This document shows, piece by piece, positions 45,605 to 55,842 of a stretch of DNA of 64,000 nt. Source of the DNA: Anaerolineae bacterium (GTDB lineage: Bacteria > Chloroflexota > Anaerolineae > Anaerolineales > Villigracilaceae); the NCBI GenBank assembly GCA_022013685.1, contig JAKLPV010000070.1, forward strand, positions 1-64,000, given 5' to 3'. The notes beneath the pieces were generated by a model that saw nothing but the letters and a program-made list of their open reading frames with translations, did no database searches and was not told where the DNA came from. The translations under genes and the position numbers were made by a program. Position 1 is the stretch's first letter. Every line of letters starts with the position of its first letter.

Positions 45605-46744
45605 TTATTGTGTCGCAAGTTCCAAATTCAATTGTTTACCAATAATTCGAGCAATTTCATTCGAAGCCTCGGGCCGGGCGGCGCGAGCACAGGCCTCGAC
45701 CACTTTCTGGCGCTCTTCGGGATATTCGTACCAGCGACGCAAGGTAGCCACAACCCGTTGCGGGGTTGGCGCCCAGACACCCGTGTTGGTCTGGCGGACG
45801 AAAGTGACGTTGCCGTCTTCCTGGCCGGGCAGGCGGGCGTACAAGATGAGCGGCAGATGGGCAGCCAGCGACTCAGCAATCGTACCCGGCCCAGCTTTGG
45901 TAACAAGCACATCGGCGGCGCGCATGAAATCGGGCAGGTTGCGGGTAAATCCATGGATAAAGGCCGGGATGGACCAATTGATCTGCTGAAGACTGTTCTT
46001 CAAACGTTCATTGCGCCCGGCAACGACCACAAGGTTGAGGTCTAGGCCAGATTCGCCGATGGCGCGGGCGGTCTGGGCCAATGGCCCCATACCATCGCCG
46101 CCGCCAACGGCGACAACCGTGAATTTATCTTCAGGCCAGCCAAGCGCCTTACGCAAAGCTACCTTGTCTCCAACCGGGGCGCAATATTTGGCTGCGATGG
46201 GCTGGCCGACCACAACCACTTTTTCAGGCGGCATCGAATATTCAATGGCTCGACTGCGTGCAATTTCGGTAGGCACACAAATCACATCGGCGCGCTGGTC
46301 GAACCACAAGGCATGGGTTGTGACCATATCCGTGACAACCGTAATAAACGGAGGTCGATTAATATTGCCCAGGGCTTTCAAGATGAAGGAATTGCCGAAA
46401 GGGTGAACCGTGACCACCAGGTTGCAGGGGTGCTGGTTGATAATCTGGCGCGCATAACGTGCGGCCACAGGCCAGAAGGTGGCGGTAATGGCGCGAGCGC
46501 GGGCGCGGCCATCGGTAATGCGGAAACTGGCTCCCCACAAATCCGGTGCCTTGACCATATACGGATACCAGTCCGGCATGCGGTTGAGCGGGCGCGGCGC
46601 ATAATCTTTGAAAATATCCACCATCTCCGTGGTGACCGAATCGCCATATTGCAAATGAACAGCCTCGATTATTGCCTCAGCGGCCGAGCGGTGGCCCCCG
46701 CCAGTGTCTGAAAACAGGAAAAGTATATGGGGCTTTTTATCCAT
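45605..46744 (-). CDS. MGDG synthase / MurG-type glycosyltransferase
   Basis: ILFLFSDTGGGHRSAAEAI; TKAGPGTIAESLAAHLPLILYARLPGQE. Confidence 0.92.
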   Translation of the reverse strand: MDKKPHILFLFSDTGGGHRSAAEAIIEAVHLQYGDSVTTEMVDIFKDYAPRPLNRMPDWYPYMVKAPDLWGASFRITDGRARARAITATFWPVAARYARQIINQHPCNLVVTVHPFGNSFILKALGNINRPPFITVVTDMVTTHALWFDQRADVICVPTEIARSRAIEYSMPPEKVVVVGQPIAAKYCAPVGDKVALRKALGWPEDKFTVVAVGGGDGMGPLAQTARAIGESGLDLNLVVVAGRNERLKNSLQQINWSIPAFIHGFTRNLPDFMRAADVLVTKAGPGTIAESLAAHLPLILYARLPGQEDGNVTFVRQTNTGVWAPTPQRVVATLRRWYEYPEERQKVVEACARAARPEASNEIARIIGKQLNLELATQ

Positions 46745-46751
46745 TGGGGTC

Positions 46752-46964
46752 TCAAATCTCAGGGCTATCAGAAGGTGAAGGAGCAAAAATGACGGTCTTG
46801 ATCCGCCGGGCAAGTTCGCGCCGGGTGAGCAAAACTCGATGATGACAGGTGTTGCACTCCAGGCCGATATCTGCGCCCAGGCGGGTAACTGTCCACTCGT
46901 AGCCGCCACAGGGATGCGGTTTTCGTAATTTGACAACTGTATTGAGTTGCAAATCGGTTAACAT
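46752..46964 (-). CDS. DUF951 family protein
   Basis: VVKLRKPHPCGGYEWTVTRLGADIGLECNTCHHRVLL. Confidence 0.88.
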   Translation of the reverse strand: MLTDLQLNTVVKLRKPHPCGGYEWTVTRLGADIGLECNTCHHRVLLTRRELARRIKTVIFAPSPSDSPEI

Positions 46965-47055
46965 TTTATATTTCTCTCTGGCAAGGATTATACCGTAACG
47001 AGTGGATATGATAAACTATGCCGTTGTTTGAACATTTTCCGCGGAGGCAGATCTT

Positions 47056-47607
47056 ATGACCCAACAAGAGTTTTATAGCGTCGAAATTGCCGGCCTGAAG
47101 CGCAACTTGCGCCTGTTTGAGGTTGCGCCCGGCCTGCGCATCGCCATCCTGAATATATTGGGCGATACCGAACTTACCCAGGCGGCGGCAAAAGCTTTGG
47201 CCGAGAAATTGGAAATGGTCGATTATGATGTATTGGTAACCGCCGAAGCAAAATCGATCCCGTTGGCTTACGCACTCTCTGTCGAAACCGGCAAGCCTTA
47301 TGTTGTCTTGCGCAAAGCCTATAAATCTTATATGGGTGAAGCCCTGCAAGCCGAAACGCTTTCGATTACCACCGGCAAGCCACAAACCTTGATCTTGGAT
47401 GAAAAAGACAGCAGCCTCATCCATGAGAAACGAGTCGTGGTTGTGGATGATGTCATCAGCACTGGCTCGACCTTGCAAGGCATCCGCATGATCATCGAAA
47501 AAGCCGGAGGGAATGTGGCTGCTGAGACGGCGATCATGACTGAGGGCGAGAAATCAAAGTGGATGGAGATTATTGCGCTAGGGCACCTGCCAATGTTTAC
47601 CAAGTGA
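47056..47607 (+). CDS. Adenine phosphoribosyltransferase-like protein
   Basis: VVVDDVISTGSTLQGIRMIIEKAGG PRPP-binding motif. Confidence 0.85.
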   Translation: MTQQEFYSVEIAGLKRNLRLFEVAPGLRIAILNILGDTELTQAAAKALAEKLEMVDYDVLVTAEAKSIPLAYALSVETGKPYVVLRKAYKSYMGEALQAETLSITTGKPQTLILDEKDSSLIHEKRVVVVDDVISTGSTLQGIRMIIEKAGGNVAAETAIMTEGEKSKWMEIIALGHLPMFTK

Positions 47608-47799
47608 TCAATCGATCGGTGCTTTGCCTGGCAATACGGGCCAAAAATCTGAAGGTGTTTGTTGAGCATAAAAACGATACCGTTTTTGAACAGCAGGAGA
47701 TACCTGCAAGAATGATTTAGTTGCCCGCAAAGTTTTCTAACACTAAAAATCCCACCTTGACCGGGAAGCCTCTTTGATGTAAAATCTCACCTCGCAAAT

Positions 47800-47873
47800 G
47801 CCCTTGTAGCTCAGTGGATTAGAGCGCTTGCTTGCGGAGCAATAGGTCGCGTGTTCGAGTCGCGCCAAGGGCA
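47800..47873 (+). tRNA. tRNA-Arg, anticodon read as GCG
   Basis: GCCCTTG/CAAGGGC acceptor, TTCGAGT T-loop, anticodon loop TTGCGGA. Confidence 0.85.
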
Positions 47874-47878
47874 CTCAC

Positions 47879-47912
47879 AGTGGTAACGGTACAACACCGT
47901 TATCACTTTTTG
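47879..47912 (+). terminator. Terminator after tRNA-Arg
   Basis: agtggtaacggt-acaac-accgttatcactttttg. Confidence 0.75.
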
Positions 47913-47952
47913 TTTTCCTGCTTTAGGCGGTAAAATGTCTCCCGGAGGTACC

Positions 47953-48753
47953 ATGCAAAAACGACAGATTCTTCTCACCAACGACGACGGAATCCGCTCA
48001 CCCGGCCTGTGGGCCGCCGCCGAAGCGCTTTCGGCCCTAGGCTATGTTACTGTGGCTGCGCCGCGCGAACAATCTTCGGGCACGGGGCGCTCCCTGCCGA
48101 TCTCATCTGACGGCATCATCGAAAAAGAGATCCTGACCATCAATGGTCAGGAATGGCCCGTCTATGCGGTCGGCGGCACACCTGCCCAGGCCGTTTTACA
48201 CGGTATTCTTGAGATCATGCCGGCCAAACCCGACCTGGTTGTTTCGGGCATCAACTACGGCGAAAATGTCGCCACCGGCATTACGGTCTCTGGTACGGTT
48301 GGCGCGGCGATGGAGGCGGCTTCACACTTTATCCCGGCCCTGGCTGTTTCACTCGAAACTGGAAAAGAAAACCACCTGTCCTATTCACAGGACGTGGATT
48401 TTTCTGCCGCCGCGCATTTTACCGCGCAGGTGGCTGCCCGCTTGCTGGAACACGGTCTGCCGCCCGGCGCGGACCTGCTCAAGCTGGATGTGCCCTCCGA
48501 CGCAACGACCGCCACGCCCCTGGTCTGGACGCGCCTTTCACGCCAGCGTTACTTTCATCCCACCAAGCCCGAACGCAGCGACTGGAGCCAGCGCGGATAC
48601 GTTGGCTACGAAGTGCGCTTTGACATCTCCGGGGAACCGCATGACACTGACGCCTATATCATGCTTGGCAAGCGCCAAGTCTCGCTGACCCCGCTCAGCC
48701 TCGATTTCACTGCCCGCGTCCCGCCGGAAGCACTCGCAAAATTCCTGTCTTGA
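47953..48753 (+). CDS. surE: 5'/3'-nucleotidase SurE
   Basis: QILLTNDDGIRSPGLWAAAEAL; VAAPREQSSGTGRS; VVSGINYGENVATGITVSGTVGAAMEA. Confidence 0.96.
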   Translation: MQKRQILLTNDDGIRSPGLWAAAEALSALGYVTVAAPREQSSGTGRSLPISSDGIIEKEILTINGQEWPVYAVGGTPAQAVLHGILEIMPAKPDLVVSGINYGENVATGITVSGTVGAAMEAASHFIPALAVSLETGKENHLSYSQDVDFSAAAHFTAQVAARLLEHGLPPGADLLKLDVPSDATTATPLVWTRLSRQRYFHPTKPERSDWSQRGYVGYEVRFDISGEPHDTDAYIMLGKRQVSLTPLSLDFTARVPPEALAKFLS

Positions 48754-48797
48754 AAAATAAAAAATCCGCAGATTTTTCAAAATCTGTGGATAAAGTT

Positions 48798-51287
48798 TTA
48801 ATCCTTGACCATCTTCGCCACCGTCACCCCGTCGCCGCCTTCGGTTTCGAGACCGATCTCGAAGGTTGCCACCTGGGGATGATTTTTGAGCGCGGCGCGC
48901 ACTTCCTGGCGTAGTTTGCCCGTCCCCTTGCCGTGGATGATGCGCACAAACGGCATTCCCGCCAGGTAGGCCTTGTCGAGATAATCCTCCAGCCGCGAGA
49001 CGGCATCTTCGACCATCATCCCGCGCAGGTCGAGCTCCATGCCGGGGCTGGGAGCGACCGAGGACGAAGAACGGTTGACCGAAGCGCCTGTTTCGACACT
49101 TTTTCGACGTTTATCGGTCTTTGGTCCTTGGTCTATGGTCTCGGACAAATCATCATCTGTTTTGCGTTGGATGTCACCCAGCTTCGCCCTGATCCGTAAA
49201 CTGCCGATCTGGACCTCGGCCTCGTTCTCGCTGAGGGTGGTGATGATGCCCTGCGAGCCGAGTGTGCGTAAAGTCACTTTTTCTCCCAATTTGAGCGGGT
49301 AAAAGACATCTGGCGTTTTTTTCTTTTCCTTTGTTTTTCTCTCAACCGGGGCGCTTATCTTTTCTTCGGCAACTTCCAATTTTTCTTCGAGTATTGCCAG
49401 CGCTTCGACGGGTTGCTTAACCTTATTCATCTGCCGTTTAAGTGATTCGAGATTGCGCTTCAAGATCTCCACTTCCAGTTCGCCTTCGGCGCGCGCGCGC
49501 GCCAGTACCTCGCGGCGCTCATCTTCGATCTTTTCCAGTCTTTCGTCCAACTCGCGGCGCAATTTATGGGCCTCGGCCCGCGCTTTTTCGGCTTTCTGGC
49601 GTTCCTTGTGTGACAAGTTGCGCTGGCGTTTGATGTCGTCGAGCATGTTGTCGGCGCGCAGCGCTTCGGGGTTGACCTCGCTCCTCGCAACAGCCAGAAT
49701 GGATTCGGGTAGCCCGAGTCGCTGGGCAATCGCTATCGCGTTCGAGCGCCCCGGTATCCCGATCGTCAGTTGGTAGGTCGGGCGCAGCGTCCGCAGGTCA
49801 AATTCTACGCTGGCGTTGACGATGCCCGGTGCGCTGTGGGCGTAGGCTTTCAGTTCAGGGTGATGGGTGGTGACCAGGGTGGTGATGCCGCGCTCCATCA
49901 GGTGGGCCAGGATGGCCCGCGCCAGGGCCGCGCCCTCTTGCGGGTCGGTGCCTGCGCCGAGTTCATCCAGGATGACCAGCGAGTCTTCGTCGGCGGCCTC
50001 CAGAATACGGATGATGTTGGTGACATGACCGGAAAAAGTGCTCAACGACTGCTCGATGGATTGCTCGTCGCCAATATCAGCCAGCACGGCCTTGAACATA
50101 CTCAGCGACGATCCGCTCTGAGCCGGGATGTGCAGCCCGCTTTGGGCCATCAGAATCAGCAAACCGACCGTTTTGAGCGCAACCGTCTTGCCGCCGGTGT
50201 TCGGCCCGGTGATGATCACGGCGCGTGTTTGATGCGGCATGGTGAAATCGGTCGCCACCACCGTTTTGGGATCCAGCAAGGGGTGACGGGCGTGGACCAG
50301 GTTGATGGTCGGGTAATACTCGTTGTCAGGTTGCGATGTGTCAGGCTTGCCCTGAGTAGTATCGAAGGGTGCCGGGTTTTTCGTTGAGCGTTTAATGTTT
50401 AACTTTTCAACGAATATTGGTTCAGCGGCGTGAATCTCGTCGGCGTATTTGGCGCGGGCGAAGGAAAAATCAAGCAGGGCCAGCGCTTCGACTCCCCAGA
50501 TGAGCGACTCGGCATGTTCGGCAATTTGCAGGCACAATGCCGCCAGCACACGCCGGATTTCATCACGCTCGGCCAGTTGCAGCTCGCGCCATTTGTTATT
50601 GAGTTCCACCACGGCCAGCGGTTCGACAAAAATCGTCGCGCCCGAGGATGATTGGTCATGAACGATCGATTTGATGCGTCCTTTGAATTCGGAGCGCAGC
50701 GGGATGACATAGCGCCCGTCGCGCTGGGTGATGAGCGCGTCTTGCAGCATTGAAACAGTAGACGGGTCGCTGATATATTTTTGCAGGCGGCTCATCAGCC
50801 GGTCGTGCGCCACACGGATCTCGCCGCGCAGCGAGGCCAGCTTGGGTGATGCCCCGTCGAGCACATCTCCCCGGTCTGAGACGGTGCGCGAAATTGCATC
50901 CACCAGCCCGGAGGGCGTTGGCAGGGCCGTCGAAATATCTGCCAAACGCGGAAAGTCGGCGGCGCGTTTTTCGAGTTGTTTCTTGAGTTCACGCGCAGAA
51001 ATCAGGGTTGTTTTGATGTCGAGAATGTCGATCGGTTCCAGGACCCCGCCGCGCAGGGCCAGTTGCACCTTGGGACGGATGTCGTGCGCCCCGCCGATGG
51101 TAGCGTCGCTGGTAACGAGCAGGGTGCGCGCTTCACTCACCTCCTGCTGCCGCTGGCGGATTTCGAGCAGACTGGTGGATGGTTGCAGGCCGAGGGCCAG
51201 TTCTTTCGAGGCCGAAAAGCCGCATTGCGCGGCCAGACGTTCGAGGACTTTCGGATATTCAAGGACGTGCAGGGTTTTTGGATCCAT
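48798..51287 (-). CDS. mutS2: Endonuclease MutS2
   Basis: VIITGPNTGGKTVALKTVGLL; ELGAGTDPQEGAALARAIL; C-terminal Smr domain ELDLRGMMVEDA...IIHGKGTGKLR. Confidence 0.96.
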   Translation of the reverse strand: MDPKTLHVLEYPKVLERLAAQCGFSASKELALGLQPSTSLLEIRQRQQEVSEARTLLVTSDATIGGAHDIRPKVQLALRGGVLEPIDILDIKTTLISARELKKQLEKRAADFPRLADISTALPTPSGLVDAISRTVSDRGDVLDGASPKLASLRGEIRVAHDRLMSRLQKYISDPSTVSMLQDALITQRDGRYVIPLRSEFKGRIKSIVHDQSSSGATIFVEPLAVVELNNKWRELQLAERDEIRRVLAALCLQIAEHAESLIWGVEALALLDFSFARAKYADEIHAAEPIFVEKLNIKRSTKNPAPFDTTQGKPDTSQPDNEYYPTINLVHARHPLLDPKTVVATDFTMPHQTRAVIITGPNTGGKTVALKTVGLLILMAQSGLHIPAQSGSSLSMFKAVLADIGDEQSIEQSLSTFSGHVTNIIRILEAADEDSLVILDELGAGTDPQEGAALARAILAHLMERGITTLVTTHHPELKAYAHSAPGIVNASVEFDLRTLRPTYQLTIGIPGRSNAIAIAQRLGLPESILAVARSEVNPEALRADNMLDDIKRQRNLSHKERQKAEKARAEAHKLRRELDERLEKIEDERREVLARARAEGELEVEILKRNLESLKRQMNKVKQPVEALAILEEKLEVAEEKISAPVERKTKEKKKTPDVFYPLKLGEKVTLRTLGSQGIITTLSENEAEVQIGSLRIRAKLGDIQRKTDDDLSETIDQGPKTDKRRKSVETGASVNRSSSSVAPSPGMELDLRGMMVEDAVSRLEDYLDKAYLAGMPFVRIIHGKGTGKLRQEVRAALKNHPQVATFEIGLETEGGDGVTVAKMVKD

Positions 51288-51403
51288 CTTAATCGCTTGG
51301 TTGAAGAAAAAGAATACGGAGGCCTCTATTTTACCCTTTGGCGAGCCAATCAGACAGTATAATAAGAAACTATAAAAACAGCGCGGAAGGTACAGAAAAC
51401 AAA

Positions 51404-52435
51404 ATGAATAAAATATTTTACATTGGCACAGACGGCGGCGCGACCACATCCAAGGTGGGTGGCGTATGGAGCGATGGCTCGGCCATCTCAACCAAGTTAT
51501 TACAATCCCCAACCAATTCGGCGCATGGCCCTGAAGCTGTTGTAAGCGGTTGGGTCGAGGCGATTAATACCTACTTGGCGCAAAATGAACTTGCCTGGGA
51601 ACAGGTTGGCGGGGTGGGGCTGGCAATTCCCGGCCCGTTCCAGCGCTACGGAGTCTTTGATCGTTCACCCAACCTGCCCGCCGAATTTGCCGGGTTCGAT
51701 GTCCATACGGCTTATAGCAACGCCTTGACCGAACGCGCCGGGCGGGCTGTCCCGCTGATCGTTGGCAATGATGGCAACATGGGCGGCGTGGCCGAAGCCC
51801 AGCACGCGCGTGGGAACAGCCAGGGAACGGTGGTACTGCTCGCGCCTGGTTCAGGCCTGGGCTGCGCCTTTGTTGACCAGAGCGGCCTGGCCCTTGACGG
51901 CGATACGCTGGCCGGCATGGAGGCCAGCCACATGCCTGCGCCCTTGCACCTGATGGATGCGAAACCCTATCCCTGCGGATGTGGCCGCACCTGGGGCTGT
52001 GTCGAAGTCTATACCAGCCTGTCTGGCCTGCCTTACCTGCTCGAAGAACGCCTGCAGAAACACGCCGACCACGACCTGGCAAAATCGACGCTGAGCGCCA
52101 AAGAAAAAGCTTTCAGCCTGCGCGGATTGGCCCAAAAAGGCGACCTGTTGGCCCTGGAACTGTTTGATTTTCAGGCTAAAGCCCTGGGTTTGCACGTTGC
52201 CATGCTGGCGATGGTGCTCGATCCCAAATTTGTGGTCATTGGCGGCGGGTTGATGGACCCCGAAGCGACCACCACTAGCTTCCGCGAACGCTACCTGGGA
52301 ATTTTGAGCGACACTGCCCGCGCCTACCTGTGGCCGGCCCAGCGTGATAGCATCAGCATCGTCCCGGCGGCTCTGGGTGACCTTTCACAGGCGATCGGCG
52401 CGGCCCTGGCGGCCCTGTATCAGAATCGGTCATGA
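51404..52435 (+). CDS. ROK-family kinase
   Basis: YIGTDGGATTSKVGGVW; LVGNDGNMGGVAEA; CGCGRTWGCVEVYTS. Confidence 0.82.
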   Translation: MNKIFYIGTDGGATTSKVGGVWSDGSAISTKLLQSPTNSAHGPEAVVSGWVEAINTYLAQNELAWEQVGGVGLAIPGPFQRYGVFDRSPNLPAEFAGFDVHTAYSNALTERAGRAVPLIVGNDGNMGGVAEAQHARGNSQGTVVLLAPGSGLGCAFVDQSGLALDGDTLAGMEASHMPAPLHLMDAKPYPCGCGRTWGCVEVYTSLSGLPYLLEERLQKHADHDLAKSTLSAKEKAFSLRGLAQKGDLLALELFDFQAKALGLHVAMLAMVLDPKFVVIGGGLMDPEATTTSFRERYLGILSDTARAYLWPAQRDSISIVPAALGDLSQAIGAALAALYQNRS

Positions 52436-52734
52436 CCCAACGCCAGGTTACCCCCGAAATCATCCCGGTTTCGGAGCCAGACCTGGAGCCGCTTTACCGG
52501 GTCATCATCCACAATGACAACGTGACCCCGATGGATTTTGTCGTGCATGTGCTCCAGAGTATTTTTATGGTCAGCCCACCGGATGCGGTTAACATCATGT
52601 TTGAAGCCCACTACCGCGGCTCGGCCTACGTCCAGACTCTGCCCAGGGCCGAAGCCCAAGCGCGGATTGGCAAAGCCCACTTCGCTGCCGGATTGGAAGG
52701 CTATCCCTTGCATTTTTCGATGGAACCGGAATAA
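52432..52734 (+). CDS. clpS: ATP-dependent Clp protease adaptor ClpS
   Basis: YRVIIHNDNVTPMDFVVHVLQSIF; ATGA overlap with upstream gene. Confidence 0.92.
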   Translation: MTQRQVTPEIIPVSEPDLEPLYRVIIHNDNVTPMDFVVHVLQSIFMVSPPDAVNIMFEAHYRGSAYVQTLPRAEAQARIGKAHFAAGLEGYPLHFSMEPE

Positions 52735-52751
52735 GATTGATTCTTTGCAAA

Positions 52752-52788
52752 GAACCCCGCGCCATTTCCGGCGCGGGGTTCTTTCTTG
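52752..52788. terminator. Intrinsic terminator between convergent genes
   Basis: gaaccccgcgcc-atttcc-ggcgcggggttctttctt. Confidence 0.8.
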
Positions 52789-52800
52789 TTATTCCTGTAT

Positions 52801-55800
52801 TTATTTTCCGGCAGGCCAGGTTGGGCAAGTGATGCGATACTCTTCTCCTGAAAAAAACTGCTGCCATTCGCCCTGGGTAAAATTGCGGCCAGCGATAGCA
52901 CAGGTTTTCTTAAGCCATGATTCGGATGATAAATCCCATAAAACGATTTCATTACCCGCCGATGCAAGCAGATTTCCATCGCTGCTAAAAGCCAGGCTGT
53001 GGACACCCTCGGTATGCCTTAAGTACGGGCGAATGAGCGGTTGGCGACTGGCTACGTCCCACAGGGTCAGGTAGAAATTATCGTGTCCGGCGGCCAGGGT
53101 TTTGCCATCCGGGCTGAAAGCCAGCGCCAAAACCCGTCCCTGGCGGTCATACATCTGGGCTGTGATCTTGTTTTCTTCCACATCCCAGAGCAGGATGAGT
53201 CCTTCACTGCTGCCCAGGGCAAGCTGTTTCCCGGTTGGGCTGTAGGCCAGGCTGATAATTGCCCTCGTCTTGGATGGGATTTGCACAGCCTTGCTCTCGA
53301 GCTGATCCATGTCGATCAAGGTCAGGGCGTTGTCATAACCGCCGACGATGGCCAGTGTCTTGCCATCCGGGCTGAAGGCGAGCTGCGCCACGCCATTAAT
53401 AGCATCAAAACGAGCTTTTTCAGTATAGGTTTGGGTCTCGAGAAACAGAACGCTGTTGTCGTTAATTGCGACAGCCAGGGTTTTGCCATCCGGGCTATAG
53501 GCCAGCAAAACATTGCGGCTGTTGTAAGAATTCGTGGCGATTGAGATTTCATCGCCGACACGTGTGTATGTTTCCACATCCCAGAAAAGGATACTTTCTT
53601 TTTCGCAGCGCACGATGTTGTTGAAAACAACGGTGCAGTAAGCAGCCACGATCAGTTTGTCGTCCGGGCTGAGAGTGATGGCATCCAACATTTTATTTGG
53701 CAAGCTGAAGGTTTCAGACTGGGTAATTTCGAGCAGATCAAGGCCGCTGCTTGTCAGAATGTTTTTGAGTTGCCAGGCCTTGAAGACTCCCTGCCTGCAC
53801 AGGTAATATTTGCTTCCCGGCTCGCAGTTATCAAAATTGCTGGAAACAAGCGCCAGATTTTCCCTGGCGAAGGAAAGATGAGGGGATATCCCGGCTTCGC
53901 TGGAGACCGTCAGGAATACCCTGCCTCGTGCGTTTAGCAGGCTTAACAATTGGATGCGGGTCTGCGATGTGTCTACGACCTGAAAGGCTTCCGCGGCCAG
54001 CAAGCTTGCAATGCTATTTTGACCATTGTTCTGAGCCAGGATGGATTGGGCAGCCAGTTCATTGGCGCGGGCCAGCTTCTTTTGTTCCAGAGCAAGCTTC
54101 TCTTGATCGTTTGCCTTCGCCTTTTCTATCTCCGCATTTGCCTGGGCTGTTGCAGCGGCATTGGCATTTGCGAGCGCCTGGGCGCTGGCAGCCTCTGCGG
54201 TGGCCTGCTGGGCAACCGCAGAGGTGCTGGCCGCCTGCGCAGTGGACTGTTGCGAAATCGCTTGGGTGCTGGCCGCCTGTGCGATGGATTGTTGGGCAAC
54301 TGCCTGGGTACTGGCTTCGTTTGCCTTGATGGCCTCAAGCTCGTAACTACGGTTTGCGGCAGTGGCGCTGATGCTGAAAAACATGGCCACAAAGAAAAGC
54401 AGCAATGATATAACCAGCCCGGCAACGATCATGCGGCGCTGATTTTTGTCACGTATCTCACGCTGGCGTAAAGACCGGCATGCCCCCAAAAAAGCAGATT
54501 CTTCAGGGGTCAGGATGATACTTTTCGCTTCCTGTTCAGCAATTTCCAGTTCGCGGCCGCGTAAAAGCAAGCCTTCGCCCCGGCCCTGCTCGATCCACAA
54601 CTTGGACTGGCGTTGAAATAAATTCAAATTTGCTTCGAACCATCTTTTATTATCCGAGCGCACCGGTTCAATCAAGCGGTCGTGCGCCAATTCATACCAG
54701 ATCTGGCCGGCCCGTTTTTCTGGCCGGATAAGGTGTGTGGTTTCAATGTTGCGAATAACCTCGTTTGGCAGCCCTTCGCTGAGATCGATGCCAATTCTGA
54801 CCAGTGAACGTGTGCCTTCAGGGGTAATCAGCTTTTGGTCAAACCACTCGCGGATGCTGCGCTCAGGGATTTGGATCGCTTCTGCCGCCCTGGAAACGCT
54901 CATGGCGTAGTACCCGGCCAGGGATTGGTTGACATCGCCAACGCTGGCCAGATCCTGCTCGTCGATCGTCATTTTGTCCGCGTCTTTGTTTTCCCACAGG
55001 CGGTAACAAACCACTTGCAGTTGGACCGGCTCAATATAAAGCCCCAGTTGACTTTGGACAGAACCATCCATTGCCTGGACTTGAACCCGGCGCAAGTCAT
55101 CGACCAGCTTTTGGGCTGCCTCGTCGGTAAAATTGACCCCGGCTTTTTTCGCGGGCTGTTGAATGGCCTGCTGGGCCGCCTTTGCGCCGAGCAACTCCAG
55201 ATGAAAAGTGTTTGCAAAATAGGTCGGGATGTTTCGCGCGTACGGTTCCAACGCGCCAACGTAATCGGTTCGCATCACAAACAATGCCCAACGGTTGCGG
55301 TTCCTGAGAATCGTTCTTAGCTGGGTAAAAAAAGAATTCTTGGAAACACGGTCATTGGGGTCGAGAGAAAGGATTTCCTCGAACTGGTCAAAGATCAGGA
55401 ATTCAGGTCCATCTCGCTGGTCTTCAATCGAACGCAGAGCAAGATAATCTGCCAAAGAAAGGCGCGCCAAGCGGTTGAGCTTGGTTCTTTGTTCAGGGGG
55501 GTATTTTTCTTCCAGGGAAAGCAGCGTACTGAAGGTGAACCGATTAAACCGTCTGGCGTCACTGAGGGTGTCTGACGTTTTTACCAGATCGGCAGGGTAT
55601 TCTGCGTTGACGCGAATCGTAGGATGGACAAAGAACCCTTCGAGGGCCAACTCAGGGATCAGCCCCGCCTGCACCAGCGAAGTTTTGCCTGCTCCTGAAG
55701 GGGCATGCAGGAGAACAATCCGTTCGGCGATCAGGCGATCGGTCAGAATGCGCAATTCGCGGTCGCGGCCATAAAGCGTCTCGGCCTTCGAGAAAGAACG

Positions 55801-55830
55801 TGGACCAACATAAGGGTTATTCGCGCTCAT
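52801..55830 (-). CDS. nSTAND1-like NTPase with TM, Ala/Gln-rich coiled coil and WD40 repeats
   Basis: NPYVGPRSFSKAETLYGRDRELRIL; Walker A APSGAGKTSL; Walker B EFLIFDQFEEIL; repeated LAFSPDGKTLA...LWD. Confidence 0.9.
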   Translation of the reverse strand: MSANNPYVGPRSFSKAETLYGRDRELRILTDRLIAERIVLLHAPSGAGKTSLVQAGLIPELALEGFFVHPTIRVNAEYPADLVKTSDTLSDARRFNRFTFSTLLSLEEKYPPEQRTKLNRLARLSLADYLALRSIEDQRDGPEFLIFDQFEEILSLDPNDRVSKNSFFTQLRTILRNRNRWALFVMRTDYVGALEPYARNIPTYFANTFHLELLGAKAAQQAIQQPAKKAGVNFTDEAAQKLVDDLRRVQVQAMDGSVQSQLGLYIEPVQLQVVCYRLWENKDADKMTIDEQDLASVGDVNQSLAGYYAMSVSRAAEAIQIPERSIREWFDQKLITPEGTRSLVRIGIDLSEGLPNEVIRNIETTHLIRPEKRAGQIWYELAHDRLIEPVRSDNKRWFEANLNLFQRQSKLWIEQGRGEGLLLRGRELEIAEQEAKSIILTPEESAFLGACRSLRQREIRDKNQRRMIVAGLVISLLLFFVAMFFSISATAANRSYELEAIKANEASTQAVAQQSIAQAASTQAISQQSTAQAASTSAVAQQATAEAASAQALANANAAATAQANAEIEKAKANDQEKLALEQKKLARANELAAQSILAQNNGQNSIASLLAAEAFQVVDTSQTRIQLLSLLNARGRVFLTVSSEAGISPHLSFARENLALVSSNFDNCEPGSKYYLCRQGVFKAWQLKNILTSSGLDLLEITQSETFSLPNKMLDAITLSPDDKLIVAAYCTVVFNNIVRCEKESILFWDVETYTRVGDEISIATNSYNSRNVLLAYSPDGKTLAVAINDNSVLFLETQTYTEKARFDAINGVAQLAFSPDGKTLAIVGGYDNALTLIDMDQLESKAVQIPSKTRAIISLAYSPTGKQLALGSSEGLILLWDVEENKITAQMYDRQGRVLALAFSPDGKTLAAGHDNFYLTLWDVASRQPLIRPYLRHTEGVHSLAFSSDGNLLASAGNEIVLWDLSSESWLKKTCAIAGRNFTQGEWQQFFSGEEYRITCPTWPAGK

Positions 55831-55842
55831 TTTCCTGCCCTG

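Noticed and set aside
48784-48792. TGTGGATAA DnaA-box-like sequence near the surE/mutS2 convergent ends
   Set aside because: Part of an AT-rich terminator-like hairpin (aaatccgcagatttttcaaaatctgtggat), not clustered.
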